A stretch of 64,000 nucleotides of DNA from Loktanella gaetbuli (GTDB taxonomy: Bacteria > Pseudomonadota > Alphaproteobacteria > Rhodobacterales > Rhodobacteraceae), in NCBI RefSeq assembly GCF_020531945.1, contig NZ_JAJATZ010000011.1, positions 1-64,000 of the forward strand. Direction: 5' to 3'. The position numbers and the translations under genes were made by a program. Below are positions 16,593 to 25,274 of this stretch, in pieces (the stretch's first letter is position 1; every line of letters begins with the position of its first letter). Under the pieces are notes generated by a model. That model did not search any database. It worked only from the letters and a program-made list of their open reading frames with translations, and was not told the DNA's origin.

Positions 16593-18157
16593 TGCAGCGG
16601 GTATCGACACGCCGGGATCTGGCATGGCTCTTTGTCGGGGTCGTGATGCTGCATCTGGTGCTGGTCTTGCCGTCGCACCCGGCTGGGCTGACCGTGGCGC
16701 GGTGGTTGCGACCCACACCAGAGCTGCCGCTGATCCTGCTGTGCGTGGCGATCGTGCCGCGTGTCTGGGTCGTGGCGCCCGTTGTCGTTGCAGCACTGGG
16801 TCTTGCCGTGCTCAAGATCGCGGACATCGGCACATACCTTGCGTTCAACAGGGCGTTCAATCCATTGCTGGACCTGCATCTGCTGGTGTCGGGTTGGGCG
16901 CTGCTGGCGTCCAGTATCGGCCACGGGCAGGCGGTGTTTGGGGTATGCGCAACCTTGTTGGCCGTCCTTGCGGTCGGCGCGGTATTGTGGCGTGGCCTGT
17001 CGGTGCTGTCCCGTCTGGGCTGGCGACTGCGCAGCCTGACCGTTGGAGTCCCGGCGGGATTGGCCGTTCTGGCGACGGTGCTGCCGGGGTGGCAGGTGTT
17101 GCAGGTCACGCCATTGGTCAAGGCACAGGTCGACAGGATGGGCCGGGGCATCGCTGACTTGCGCGATTTTACCGCGGGTTTGCCTGATCCGGTCGGACCG
17201 GCCCCCACATTCGCGGCCCTGCAGGGGCGGGATGTTATCCTTGCATTCGTGGAATCCTATGGCCGGTCATTTCTGGATGACCCGGAATTTGCGGCCACTT
17301 CTGCGCCGCGACTGGCGTCGGTCGAAACCGCACTGGACGCCGCCGGCTGGCATGTGCGCAGCGGCTGGGTCGCGGCGCCGACCCGTGGCGGGCAAAGCTG
17401 GTTGAGCCATGGCACTTTGCTGTCGGGCCTGTGGGTCGATAGTCAGGTGCGCTATGATCGGCTGATGACATCCGACCGCACATCGCTGAACCGGCTGTTC
17501 GGGGCTGCGGGGTGGCAGACGGGCGCTGCGATGCCTGCCATCACCCTCGATTGGCCAGAGGCAGGCTGGTACGGCTACGACACCACACTGGACGCCGAAG
17601 GACTGGGCTACCGCGGCCAACCCTTTGAATGGGTGACGATGCCCGACCAATACACCTGGACGGCACTGCATGAAAAACTGCGTAAGGCGGTCATGGCCCC
17701 CGCCATGATTGAGGTGGCGCTGATCACGTCACACGCACCCTGGACGCCGCTGCCCGAAATCATGCCGTGGGATACCGTGGGCGACGGGTCGGTCTTTGAC
17801 GGGACGCGGCGGCAGGGAGACAGCCCCCGTGTCGTCTGGTCGGATCCCGCGACGATCCGTGCGCAATACGCCAAATCCCTCGACTATGCGCTGGAGGTGG
17901 CGGGACAATACATCCTGCGCCACGGCGACGGCGCGTTTTTTGTCGTGCTGGGCGATCACCAGCCCGCCCCGTTGCTGGCCGGTCAGGATGCGCCCCCCGA
18001 TGTGCCGGTCCATTTCATTTCGGATGATCCGCGCCTGCTGGACCGGTTGCCCGCCGATGTTTTCGCACGCGGGATCGTCCCTGCACCGGATGCGCCCGTT
18101 CTGCCCATGCAGGACCTTCGGGTCCTCTTGACCACCCTGTTTGAAACGCCACTTTGA
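16589..18157 (+). CDS. membrane-anchored sulfatase/phosphoethanolamine-phosphoglycerol transferase-like protein
   Basis: A 522-residue protein with four to five N-terminal membrane helices (to about residue 170) and a periplasmic alkaline-phosphatase-superfamily domain of the LtaS/OpgB type. Candidate catalytic residues are E222 (A-F-V-E-S-Y), nucleophile S270 (G-G-Q-S-W), H382 (I-T-S-H-A-P-W) and D456-H457 (L-G-D-H-Q). Relatives transfer phosphoglycerol or phosphoethanolamine from phospholipids onto periplasmic glucans or envelope polymers. With the opg operon next door, OPG decoration is an attractive role, though simple phosphodiester hydrolysis remains possible. It is the last gene of the four-gene coupled set. 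Confidence 0.8.
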   Translation: MMQRVSTRRDLAWLFVGVVMLHLVLVLPSHPAGLTVARWLRPTPELPLILLCVAIVPRVWVVAPVVVAALGLAVLKIADIGTYLAFNRAFNPLLDLHLLVSGWALLASSIGHGQAVFGVCATLLAVLAVGAVLWRGLSVLSRLGWRLRSLTVGVPAGLAVLATVLPGWQVLQVTPLVKAQVDRMGRGIADLRDFTAGLPDPVGPAPTFAALQGRDVILAFVESYGRSFLDDPEFAATSAPRLASVETALDAAGWHVRSGWVAAPTRGGQSWLSHGTLLSGLWVDSQVRYDRLMTSDRTSLNRLFGAAGWQTGAAMPAITLDWPEAGWYGYDTTLDAEGLGYRGQPFEWVTMPDQYTWTALHEKLRKAVMAPAMIEVALITSHAPWTPLPEIMPWDTVGDGSVFDGTRRQGDSPRVVWSDPATIRAQYAKSLDYALEVAGQYILRHGDGAFFVVLGDHQPAPLLAGQDAPPDVPVHFISDDPRLLDRLPADVFARGIVPAPDAPVLPMQDLRVLLTTLFETPL

Positions 18158-18176
18158 CCAATCATTGGAGAGTATC

Positions 18177-19466
18177 ATGAAGAAAACCCTTTTCCTTGCG
18201 GCCGCCGCATCTGCGCTGCCTGTCATGGGCACGGCCCAAGACCTTGTCACGCGGACACGCGTCGGTCTGGCCGATGCGCCGAACACGCTGACATTTCGCC
18301 TGACGGCCTATGATCTGTATTCGTCCGATCCCGCAACCAAGGCCGCGTTCGAGGCGCTGTTCACCGATTTCATTACGGCGCGCCCCGACTGGAAGATCGA
18401 GACACAGTTGCAGACCGGAAACATCGGGCAGGAACAGGCCCGCCTGCTGCAACAGACGCAGGCCGGGCGCGGACCCGATTGCGCCATGATCGATTCCAGC
18501 CAGCTTGCGCTGTTCAAGGACAATGGCGTTCTCAAACCGATGAATGACGTGTTCAGCGACGCAGAAGTCGCAGACCTGTTTCCCTTTGTCCGCGATGCCG
18601 TGACCGATGCGGATGGCAACGTGCTGGCGTGGTGGTGGTTCACGGATCTGCGCGTGCTATACCGCGATACCAGCGTCGTGCCCGACGCGCCGCAAACATG
18701 GGAAGACCTGAAATCGGCCGCGCTGGCTGCCGTGGAACAGGGCCGCGAAGGTATCCTGTTCAACGGCGGCCGCTGGGAAGGCACTGCCTTTGACTGGCTG
18801 GCGAACGTCTGGGCGCAGGATGCGACGCTGGTCGACGACAATGGCGCGCCCGTTTTTGCCAGCGGCGAAAACCGTGAAAAGGTGTTGACCGCCATCGCCT
18901 ATTATCAGGATCTGGTCGACAGTGGTGCGGCCCCCGCGCGGGTCACGTCGATCACGGATTACGATTCGTTCAATGCGGCAGCCGCTGCCGGTTCTGCCGC
19001 GATGTTCATCGGTGGCAACTGGCAATACGGTCAGCTGCGCAACACCCTGCCGCCAGAGACATTCGCCAACTGGGAGGTGTCGGAAATTCCCGGACCCACG
19101 CCGGACCAGCGTGCGACCGGCACCGGCGGCTGGACTATCGCGGCCCTGACGGATGACCCGGCAAAGGCATCCCTGTGCGGCGAGATCGCAAAGGAAATCT
19201 ATGCCGGTCCCGGCAATGCCGCACAGGGGCTGCTGCCGACCTCTGCTGCGATCTATGACCAGTATGACACCTATGACGGCCCCGAATACGACCTGTTCAG
19301 CGCGGCATTGCAAAACGGTGTCGCGCGACCGGGGGCTGCGATCTATCCGGAATTGTCCAACCAGATCCAGATCATGCTGGGCGATGTTCTGTCCGGCACG
19401 GCCACGCCAGAGGCGGCGCTGGATACCGCCGATGCAGCCGTTCAGGCCGCGTTTGATCGTCAGTGA
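18177..19466 (+). CDS. ABC sugar transporter, periplasmic substrate-binding protein
   Basis: A 429-residue family-1 extracellular solute-binding protein (maltose/glycerol-phosphate type). The signal peptide M-K-K-T-L-F-L-A-A-A-A-S-A-L-P-V-M-G-T-A-Q is cut near residue 20. The core contains the P-x-T-W-E-D-L segment and the usual cleft aromatic residues (A-W-W-W-F-T-D-L-R-V-L-Y). The ATG at 18177 has GGAG 6 bp upstream. It leads an importer operon with two permeases and no ATPase; a shared MsmK/UgpC-type ATPase would have to energise it. The ligand is not evident; an oligosaccharide is likely. Confidence 0.9.
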   Translation: MKKTLFLAAAASALPVMGTAQDLVTRTRVGLADAPNTLTFRLTAYDLYSSDPATKAAFEALFTDFITARPDWKIETQLQTGNIGQEQARLLQQTQAGRGPDCAMIDSSQLALFKDNGVLKPMNDVFSDAEVADLFPFVRDAVTDADGNVLAWWWFTDLRVLYRDTSVVPDAPQTWEDLKSAALAAVEQGREGILFNGGRWEGTAFDWLANVWAQDATLVDDNGAPVFASGENREKVLTAIAYYQDLVDSGAAPARVTSITDYDSFNAAAAAGSAAMFIGGNWQYGQLRNTLPPETFANWEVSEIPGPTPDQRATGTGGWTIAALTDDPAKASLCGEIAKEIYAGPGNAAQGLLPTSAAIYDQYDTYDGPEYDLFSAALQNGVARPGAAIYPELSNQIQIMLGDVLSGTATPEAALDTADAAVQAAFDRQ

Positions 19467-20377
19467 CGATCATAAACCGGACCACGGATCGGGGACCGGC
19501 ACCGGGCGACGGACATCCGTTGCCCTGGCTGGTTCCCGCCATCGCGATCCTGGCGGCGTTCTATGCCGTCCCGGTGCTGGATGTCCTGCGGCTGGCGTTC
19601 AGTGACGCCAGCCTGCTGGCACCGGCCAGCCGCTATTCCACCGATGCGATTGGCGGCGTGCTGGCGGATCCCGCCCTGCCTGTCGTTCTGGGAACCACGC
19701 TGGTGTTCACGCTGGCCAATGTCGCGGCCCTGCAACTGGCGGGTCTGTGCATCGCGCTGGTGATCGCACGCGGCGAACGACGCGGCTTGCGCGGCATGGC
19801 GGCGTTCCGGACGCTGGTCCTTGCGGCCTGGGTGGTGCCGGGCATTGCCAACGGCCTTGTCTGGCAGATGCTGTTCGACGAGGCCCCCTATGGCACGCTG
19901 AACAGTTTGCTGGGGTATGTGGGGCTTGGCCCCGTGGCCTGGCTGTCTGACCCGCAGATGGCCATGGCCTCTGCCGTCATCGCGAACCTGTGGCAAGGGA
20001 CGGCCTTTTCCATGATCGTTTTTTATGCGGCGCGGCGTGCCATCGACCCGACCCTGTACGAGGTCGCGGAACTGGACGCCGCGACCCCGTGGCAGATGTT
20101 CCGCTATATCACACTGCCGCTGATGCGGCGGCTGATTGCGGTGAACACGGTGCTGGTGACCGTGCAGACGCTGAACACATTCGATTCCATCCTTGCGCTG
20201 ACCGGCGGTGGTCCCGGTCGCGCGACCGAGGTGCTGGCTCTGTTCACCTTCAACACCGTATTCTACAATCTGGATCTGGCGGGGGGCAGCGTTCTGGCCG
20301 TGCTCTTGTTTGCCATCGGCATGGGCTGCGCGCTGCTGGTCCATTACGTCATTGGCCGCGAAAGGCCTGCCGCATGA
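19463..20377 (+). CDS. ABC sugar transporter permease, MalF-like
   Basis: A 304-residue integral membrane permease with six predicted helices. The EAA loop that docks the ATPase is clear: E-V-A-E-L-D-A-A-T-P-W-Q-M-F-R-Y-I-T-L-P. Translation starts at GTG 19463, overlapping the binding-protein stop (GTGA). It forms a heterodimer channel with the next gene's product. Confidence 0.9.
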   Translation: MTIINRTTDRGPAPGDGHPLPWLVPAIAILAAFYAVPVLDVLRLAFSDASLLAPASRYSTDAIGGVLADPALPVVLGTTLVFTLANVAALQLAGLCIALVIARGERRGLRGMAAFRTLVLAAWVVPGIANGLVWQMLFDEAPYGTLNSLLGYVGLGPVAWLSDPQMAMASAVIANLWQGTAFSMIVFYAARRAIDPTLYEVAELDAATPWQMFRYITLPLMRRLIAVNTVLVTVQTLNTFDSILALTGGGPGRATEVLALFTFNTVFYNLDLAGGSVLAVLLFAIGMGCALLVHYVIGRERPAA

Positions 20378-21207
20378 CGGTGGCACGCTGGGGCGATGTG
20401 GCGACCTATGCCGTGCTGGCCGTGTTGGGGGCGTTTTTTGCACTGCCGTTCCTCTGGCTGATCAGCCTGGCCGTCCGCACACCGGCAGAGGTTTATCTGG
20501 GCGCGTCGCGGTTCATTCCGCAGGTGCCGACGTTGGACAATTTCCGGCTGATCCTGTCCGACCCCGCGTTTTTGATCTACCTCTGGAACGGTCTGAAGCT
20601 GTCGGCTTCGGGTGGCCTGGTGGCTGTCGCACTGGCGATTCCGGCGGCCTATGCCGCGTCACGGCTGAATTTCCGGGGCAAACAGGCGATCCTAGTGGGC
20701 ATCCTCGCGGTGCAGATGATTTCGCCACTGGTGATCCTGTTGCCGCTGTATCGCTGGATGGTCGCACTGGGTCTGCTGAACAGTGATCTGGCGGTCATCG
20801 CCGTTTACGGCGCACTGGGAATGCCGCTGGCCGTCTGGCTGTTGAAGGTGACGTTTGATGGCGTGCCCATCGAGTTGGAAGAGGCGGCGGCCATCGACGG
20901 GGCATCACGGTTCACGACGCTGTGGCGGATCACGCTGCCGCTGGCACGGCCGGGCATTGCGTCGGCCTTTATCCTTGCGATGGTGATGAACTGGTCGCAG
21001 TTCCTGATCCCGTTCATTCTGCTGGAACGTGACGGCGATTGGCCGATTTCGGTCGCGATCTTCAACTTTGCCGGTGCAACCAACGCATCGACGACACAGG
21101 TGCTTGCCGCGGCCTGCATCATCGCTGTGCTGCCGGCGGTCATGGTCTTTGTCGCGTTGCAGCGGATGATCGTCTCGGCGCTGATGGCGGGCGCGGTCAA
21201 GGGTTAG
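20374..21207 (+). CDS. ABC sugar transporter permease, MalG-like
   Basis: A 277-residue inner-membrane permease whose EAA loop reads E-L-E-E-A-A-A-I-D-G-A-S-R-F-x-T-L-W-R-I-T-L-P, typical of MalG-type subunits. The ATG at 20374 overlaps the MalF-like stop (ATGA). Its end overlaps the convergent YceI gene by 4 bp, which leaves no room for an ATPase gene in this operon. Confidence 0.9.
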   Translation: MTVARWGDVATYAVLAVLGAFFALPFLWLISLAVRTPAEVYLGASRFIPQVPTLDNFRLILSDPAFLIYLWNGLKLSASGGLVAVALAIPAAYAASRLNFRGKQAILVGILAVQMISPLVILLPLYRWMVALGLLNSDLAVIAVYGALGMPLAVWLLKVTFDGVPIELEEAAAIDGASRFTTLWRITLPLARPGIASAFILAMVMNWSQFLIPFILLERDGDWPISVAIFNFAGATNASTTQVLAAACIIAVLPAVMVFVALQRMIVSALMAGAVKG

Positions 21208-21791
21208 TCGGCCTCGCGCATCGCCTCTGTTTCGATGATCAATGTCACCGTGTCACCCACAAGGCCGTTGTCCACGCCGTAAACCATGCCCCACTGGCTG
21301 CGTTGCAGCGACCCGCGGGCCGAAATGCCCAGCGTGAACCGCCCGTGACCAAACGGATAGGCCTCGGCCTTGTTCAATGTGACGTCCAATGTCAGTGGAT
21401 GCGTCTGGCCCAACAGGGTCAGATCGCCAGTGACGGTGCCGCTTGTTGCGTCGGACGGCACGCCGCCATCGGCTGTGAACACCATGTCCGGATGGTCGGC
21501 CACGGCCAGAAAATCGCCCGATCGCACGTGTTCGTCGCGGGCATCGTTCAATGTCTCGACGCTTTGCGTGCGGACCGTCACCTCCAGATCGCTCAACTCC
21601 TGCGTTTCGGTATCGTAGGTGAAACCGCCGCTGACTTCGGCGAACAGGCCCAGCGTTGCAGCATAGCCCACATGATCCACCAGAAAGGCAATCGTCGTGT
21701 GTGCGGGGTCCAGTTCGAACCGTGCTGGTTCGGCAGACACCGTGTCGGCAAGGGCCAAAAGCCCGATGAGTGTCGCGATCGGCGTTTTCAT
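21204..21791 (-). CDS. YceI-family periplasmic lipid-binding protein
   Basis: A 195-residue secreted lipocalin-like protein of the YceI family, which binds polyisoprenoid-type lipids. A signal peptide (M-K-T-P-I-A-T-L-I-G-L-L-A-L-A-D-T-V-S-A) precedes F-E-L-D-P-A-H-T-T-I-A-F-L-V-D-H, the family opening, and the core contains G-D-L-T-L-L-G-Q-T-H-P-L-T-L-D-V. The ATG at 21791 has GGAGG at good spacing; an ATG four codons earlier overlaps that site and is less likely. Role in this neighbourhood unknown. Confidence 0.9.
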   Translation of the reverse strand: MKTPIATLIGLLALADTVSAEPARFELDPAHTTIAFLVDHVGYAATLGLFAEVSGGFTYDTETQELSDLEVTVRTQSVETLNDARDEHVRSGDFLAVADHPDMVFTADGGVPSDATSGTVTGDLTLLGQTHPLTLDVTLNKAEAYPFGHGRFTLGISARGSLQRSQWGMVYGVDNGLVGDTVTLIIETEAMREAD

Positions 21792-21995
21792 GTCATCCTC
21801 CATCCCGATGGGATAGCAATGGTAGGCCAGTTGGGGCCTTCGTAAAGACAGGCAAGGCAGCGTAGATGTCGCAGACCGGGCGGACGGGATCTGGTCCTTG
21901 TGTCTGGCCGGGGATAGTCGCGCAGGCGCACGAAACGGTTTGCGGGTCTGGCGAATCGCCTTAGCATTCACAAAACCATTACAAAGGTCGCTGTC

Positions 21996-22193
21996 ATGCC
22001 CGTCACACATTACATCGCCGAAACTGACGACCGGAACGCCATTGCCGCGGTCTGGGTGCACCGCAAGGACGGGCGCGGTCCGCGCGTGTTCCATGCAGGC
22101 AGGGATCGTTTCGATCCGGCGGAACCCGCAGCCTTTGCCGGGGCCTGCGAACTGGCGATTAAGCGTTACCTGACAGACCAGACCGTCAGCTGA
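21996..22193 (+). CDS. small hypothetical protein
   Basis: A 65-codon frame in the gap between yceI and phnM, read divergently from yceI and converging on phnM (8-bp overlap). The product is soluble, with a beta-strand-rich first half (V-W-V-H-R-K-D-G-R-G-P-R-V-F) and an acidic-to-helical second half. Codon use looks like the host. The ribosome site is weak. No family recognised; it may be non-coding. Confidence 0.4.
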   Translation: MPVTHYIAETDDRNAIAAVWVHRKDGRGPRVFHAGRDRFDPAEPAAFAGACELAIKRYLTDQTVS

Positions 22194-23328
22194 CCCTGAC
22201 ACCCCGCGACCAGACCCCCCGCAAGACGGGGGTGTCGTCGAACATCCTGACCCGCAACACATCGCCGCGTAATCCCGTTTCCAGCCTGCCACGGTCGGTC
22301 AGCCCAGCCGCGCGTGCGGGATTGGCCGACACGGTGGCAATCGCGCGCGGCAGGTCATCCCACATCTGTGCCAGCTGAAACGCGGCCCCCAGCAGGGCGG
22401 CGGGCACATAGTCGGATGACACGATGTCCAGCAGGTCATGACGCGCCAGTTCAGACGCAGCGACATTGCCCGAATGCGACCCGCCCCGGATCAGGTTGGG
22501 TGCCCCCATCATCACCGCGATGCCATGCGCGCGGCAGGCCTGCGCCGCAGCCAGTGTCGTGGGAAATTCGGCGAACCCGACGCCGTGGCCCGCGGATGTC
22601 GCCACATGTTCCGCCGTCGTGTCGTCGTGACTGGCCAGAACCGCCCCAAGGCGTCTGGCCTCGGTCACCGCGCCGTTTTCGTGTTTGTCACCCAGCCGCG
22701 CCCGCAGCGCCAGCAGGTCCGCCACATGCTGGGCGAATTCATCGTCGTTCATGCCCCGCTTTTTCGCCACATAGGCCTTGAGCGCGCTGAGGTCGCGGAA
22801 TTGGCGCTGACCGGGGGTGTGATCCATCAGGCTGACGATGCCGACACGATCGACGGGGTCAAAGGCTGCGAGTTCCTCCAGCAGGGTTTCTGAACAGATT
22901 TCGGCCCGCAGGTGCAGGAAATGGCTGATCTTGAACATGCCGCGGTCGCGGGCTGTCAGCATTTCGTCCGCAAGGGTGCGAGCATAGTCGATATAGCGGC
23001 CCTTGCCGGAATGGATGGATCCCACGCGCATCGCATCGAACACGGTCGTGATCCCGCAGGCGGCCAGTTCGGCGTCATGTGCCAAAAGTGCGGGCAGATG
23101 CGGCCAGTCCACATCGGGGCGCGGTTCCATGTGGCGTTCGACGTTGTCGGTGTGCAACTCGACAAAGCCGGGCAGCAACAGGTCACCGCCGCAGTCGATG
23201 GCCCCATCGGGGACGCTGCTGCCGTCGGTGATCCGGAAGATCTGGCCGTCTGCGATGGTGACGGACCCCAGCACGACACGGTCCGCCAGGACCAGCCGCG
23301 CATTGGCCAGGCACAGGTCGTTTGACAT
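22186..23328 (-). CDS. phnM: alpha-D-ribose 1-methylphosphonate 5-triphosphate diphosphatase PhnM
   Basis: A 380-residue amidohydrolase-superfamily enzyme that removes pyrophosphate from the triphosphate intermediate made by the PhnGHIJ system. The metal motif G-F-V-E-L-H-T-D-N near residues 53-61 is the PhnM variant of H-x-H (H-T-D), and L-M-D-H-T-P-G-Q-R-Q-F and S-H-D-D-T-T are further family signatures. The ATG at 23328 is chosen over an upstream in-frame ATG by similarity to family starts. It is divergent from the DUF1045 gene across a 49-bp gap. Confidence 0.93.
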   Translation of the reverse strand: MSNDLCLANARLVLADRVVLGSVTIADGQIFRITDGSSVPDGAIDCGGDLLLPGFVELHTDNVERHMEPRPDVDWPHLPALLAHDAELAACGITTVFDAMRVGSIHSGKGRYIDYARTLADEMLTARDRGMFKISHFLHLRAEICSETLLEELAAFDPVDRVGIVSLMDHTPGQRQFRDLSALKAYVAKKRGMNDDEFAQHVADLLALRARLGDKHENGAVTEARRLGAVLASHDDTTAEHVATSAGHGVGFAEFPTTLAAAQACRAHGIAVMMGAPNLIRGGSHSGNVAASELARHDLLDIVSSDYVPAALLGAAFQLAQMWDDLPRAIATVSANPARAAGLTDRGRLETGLRGDVLRVRMFDDTPVLRGVWSRGVRVS

Positions 23329-23377
23329 CGTCGTGTCACATGGTTTGGTCAAGGATGCCGACAGCATAGGGGAATTC

Positions 23378-24079
23378 ATGTCATACGCTCGCTTTGCGAT
23401 CTACTATATCCCGCCGGACGGGCCGCTGGCCGATTTTGGCGCGGCATGGCTGGGATGGGACGTGCTGAAAGGCTGCGCCGTGCCGCAGTGCGATCTGCCC
23501 GGTTTGCATGACATCACCATGACACCGCGCAAATACGGGTTTCACGGCACGCTCAAGCCGCCGCTCAGGTTGCGGGACGGCCTGACCCAAGTCGATCTGG
23601 GCCAGGCGGTGGCCGCATTGGCGGCGCAGGTTGCGCCCGCGATTTGCGACGGGCTGGAACTGTCGCGCATCGGCCGTTTTCTGGCGTTGACGCCCGCAGG
23701 CCCGGTGGACGGTCTGACCCGCGTGGCAGGCGACTGCGTGCGCGCATTGGACCGATTCCGTGCCCCGGCCAGTGCAGCCGAACTGGACCGCCGCAGGCAG
23801 GCCGGGCTGACCCCGCGCCAAGAGGCAAACCTGACAACCTGGGGCTATCCCTACGTGATGGATGATTTCCGGTTTCACATGACCCTGTCGGGCCAGTTGA
23901 CGCCCGAGGCCCTGCCGCAGTGGGAGGCCGCCTTGCGTGACCGGTTGCCCGCCTTGCCCACGCCCTTTGCGCTGAACGAGATTGCGCTGTGCGGCGCGGG
24001 GGATGACGGGCGGTTTGCGCTGATCCATCGCTACGCCCTGACGGGTTCAAGTAGCGCCAGCGCGCGTGCGATGGTCTGA
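23378..24079 (+). CDS. DUF1045 phosphonate-metabolism protein (2H phosphoesterase-like)
   Basis: A 233-residue protein of DUF1045, routinely found with alphaproteobacterial phn genes. Two H-x-T motifs (Y-G-F-H-G-T-L-K-P-P and R-F-H-M-T-L-S-G) mark the 2H phosphoesterase fold of cyclic phosphodiesterases. It may open the 5-phosphoribosyl-1,2-cyclic phosphate produced by C-P lyase, the job of PhnP elsewhere; no phnP is in this window, which supports but does not prove the idea. GGGGAA precedes the ATG at 23378. The 3' end overlaps phnN by 49 bp on the opposite strand. Confidence 0.85.
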   Translation: MSYARFAIYYIPPDGPLADFGAAWLGWDVLKGCAVPQCDLPGLHDITMTPRKYGFHGTLKPPLRLRDGLTQVDLGQAVAALAAQVAPAICDGLELSRIGRFLALTPAGPVDGLTRVAGDCVRALDRFRAPASAAELDRRRQAGLTPRQEANLTTWGYPYVMDDFRFHMTLSGQLTPEALPQWEAALRDRLPALPTPFALNEIALCGAGDDGRFALIHRYALTGSSSASARAMV

Positions 24080-24591
24080 TCCAGCGGGCCATCGTTCGAC
24101 AGGTGCAGGACGTCCAGTCCGGCAGGTAGCGGTTTGTCCGCCTGTGCCAGACGGTTTGCGATTTCGGACCGGGTTTCGCGTCCGCGCGCGGCCAGACGCG
24201 CTGCGATGGTTTCGGGGGTCGCCGTCACGTGCAGCACCAGCATGCCGGCAAAGGCATCGGCCCCGGCGGCCAGCGCCTTGCGCGAGAAATTGGCGATGCA
24301 ATGGGTTCCCTTGGCCAGTTGATACCGCACCGTCTGTGGGATGCCGTAATGCAGGCCGTGTGCGCACCAATGCACGACAAAGGCGCCGTTTTCCGCCATG
24401 TCGTCGAATGCGGCAGGGGTGACGGCGTCGTAATCCTCGCCGCCCAGATCGGGCGCGCGGGTGATGACGCGGCGCACCAGATGCAGGTCGGGCATGACCG
24501 CGCAGAGGCCGCGCATCACGCTGTCCTTGCCCACGCCCGAGGGGCCGACGACGGCGATCAGGCGGCCTGCGGATGCGCCCCCCGCCGTCAT
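24031..24591 (-). CDS. phnN: ribose 1,5-bisphosphate phosphokinase PhnN
   Basis: A 186-residue P-loop kinase (G-P-S-G-V-G-K-D-S, about residues 17-25) related to guanylate kinase. It phosphorylates ribose 1,5-bisphosphate to PRPP, recycling the sugar released by C-P lyase. R-R-V-I-T-R-A matches the family substrate loop. The ATG at 24591 overlaps the phnL stop by 4 bp, making it the last gene of phnGHIJKLN. Confidence 0.9.
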   Translation of the reverse strand: MTAGGASAGRLIAVVGPSGVGKDSVMRGLCAVMPDLHLVRRVITRAPDLGGEDYDAVTPAAFDDMAENGAFVVHWCAHGLHYGIPQTVRYQLAKGTHCIANFSRKALAAGADAFAGMLVLHVTATPETIAARLAARGRETRSEIANRLAQADKPLPAGLDVLHLSNDGPLDQTIARALALLEPVRA

Positions 24592-25271
24592 GCCACGGCC
24601 TGCGGGGTAAAGGCACCAACGTCGATTTCGCGGTCGCATATGCTGTCGCGCGCCTCGGCGTCATGAAAGATGCCGATGATCGCGGCACCGCGCGCCTTGG
24701 CATCCGCAATCAGGGACAGCACAATTTCGCGGTTGTGGGGATCGAGACTTGCGGTGGGTTCGTCCAGCAGCAACGCGGGATAGGGGTGGGCAAATCCGCG
24801 GGCGATGTTGACCCGTTGCTGTTCGCCCCCCGAAAAGGTGGTGGGGGACAGCCCCCACAGCCGCTGCGGGATGTTGAGCTGGGTCAGCAAGGCGCGGGCG
24901 CGGTCCTGTGCGGCTGGCGCGGGGATGCCCAGGACGCGCAAGGGTTCTGCGACCACGTCCAGCGTCGGCACGCGCGGCACCACCCGCAAAAACTGGCTGA
25001 CGTAACCCAGTTTTGCCCGGCGCAGGGCGATCACATCGCGCGGCTGGGCCTGCACCAGGTCGACATCACCGATACGGATGGACCCCGATTGCGTCAGGTA
25101 GTTGCCGTAGATCATCCGCATCAGGGTCGATTTTCCCGCCCCCGACGCGCCGGTCAGCGCCACGCATTCGCCAGGTGCCACGGTCAGGTTCGCCTTGTCG
25201 ATCACCGCGATCACGGCGCTGCCCTGGTTATGCAGCGTAAAGGTTTTCGACACATCGGTCAGCGTAATCAT
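24588..25271 (-). CDS. phnL: C-P lyase accessory ATPase PhnL
   Basis: A 227-residue ABC-type nucleotide-binding protein, not a transporter subunit. Walker A is G-A-S-G-A-G-K-S-T, the signature is F-S-G-G-E-Q-Q-R and Walker B is A-L-L-L-D-E-P-T-A-S-L-D. PhnL binds the C-P lyase core complex through PhnK. The ATG at 25271 is 3 bp after the phnK stop. Confidence 0.92.
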   Translation of the reverse strand: MITLTDVSKTFTLHNQGSAVIAVIDKANLTVAPGECVALTGASGAGKSTLMRMIYGNYLTQSGSIRIGDVDLVQAQPRDVIALRRAKLGYVSQFLRVVPRVPTLDVVAEPLRVLGIPAPAAQDRARALLTQLNIPQRLWGLSPTTFSGGEQQRVNIARGFAHPYPALLLDEPTASLDPHNREIVLSLIADAKARGAAIIGIFHDAEARDSICDREIDVGAFTPQAVA

Positions 25272-25274
25272 CGT

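Noticed and set aside
23329..23377. Pho-box-like TGTCACA/TTGGTCA pair between phnM and DUF1045
   Set aside because: One imperfect pair at 11-bp spacing in a 49-bp gap; too weak compared with the array at phnC.
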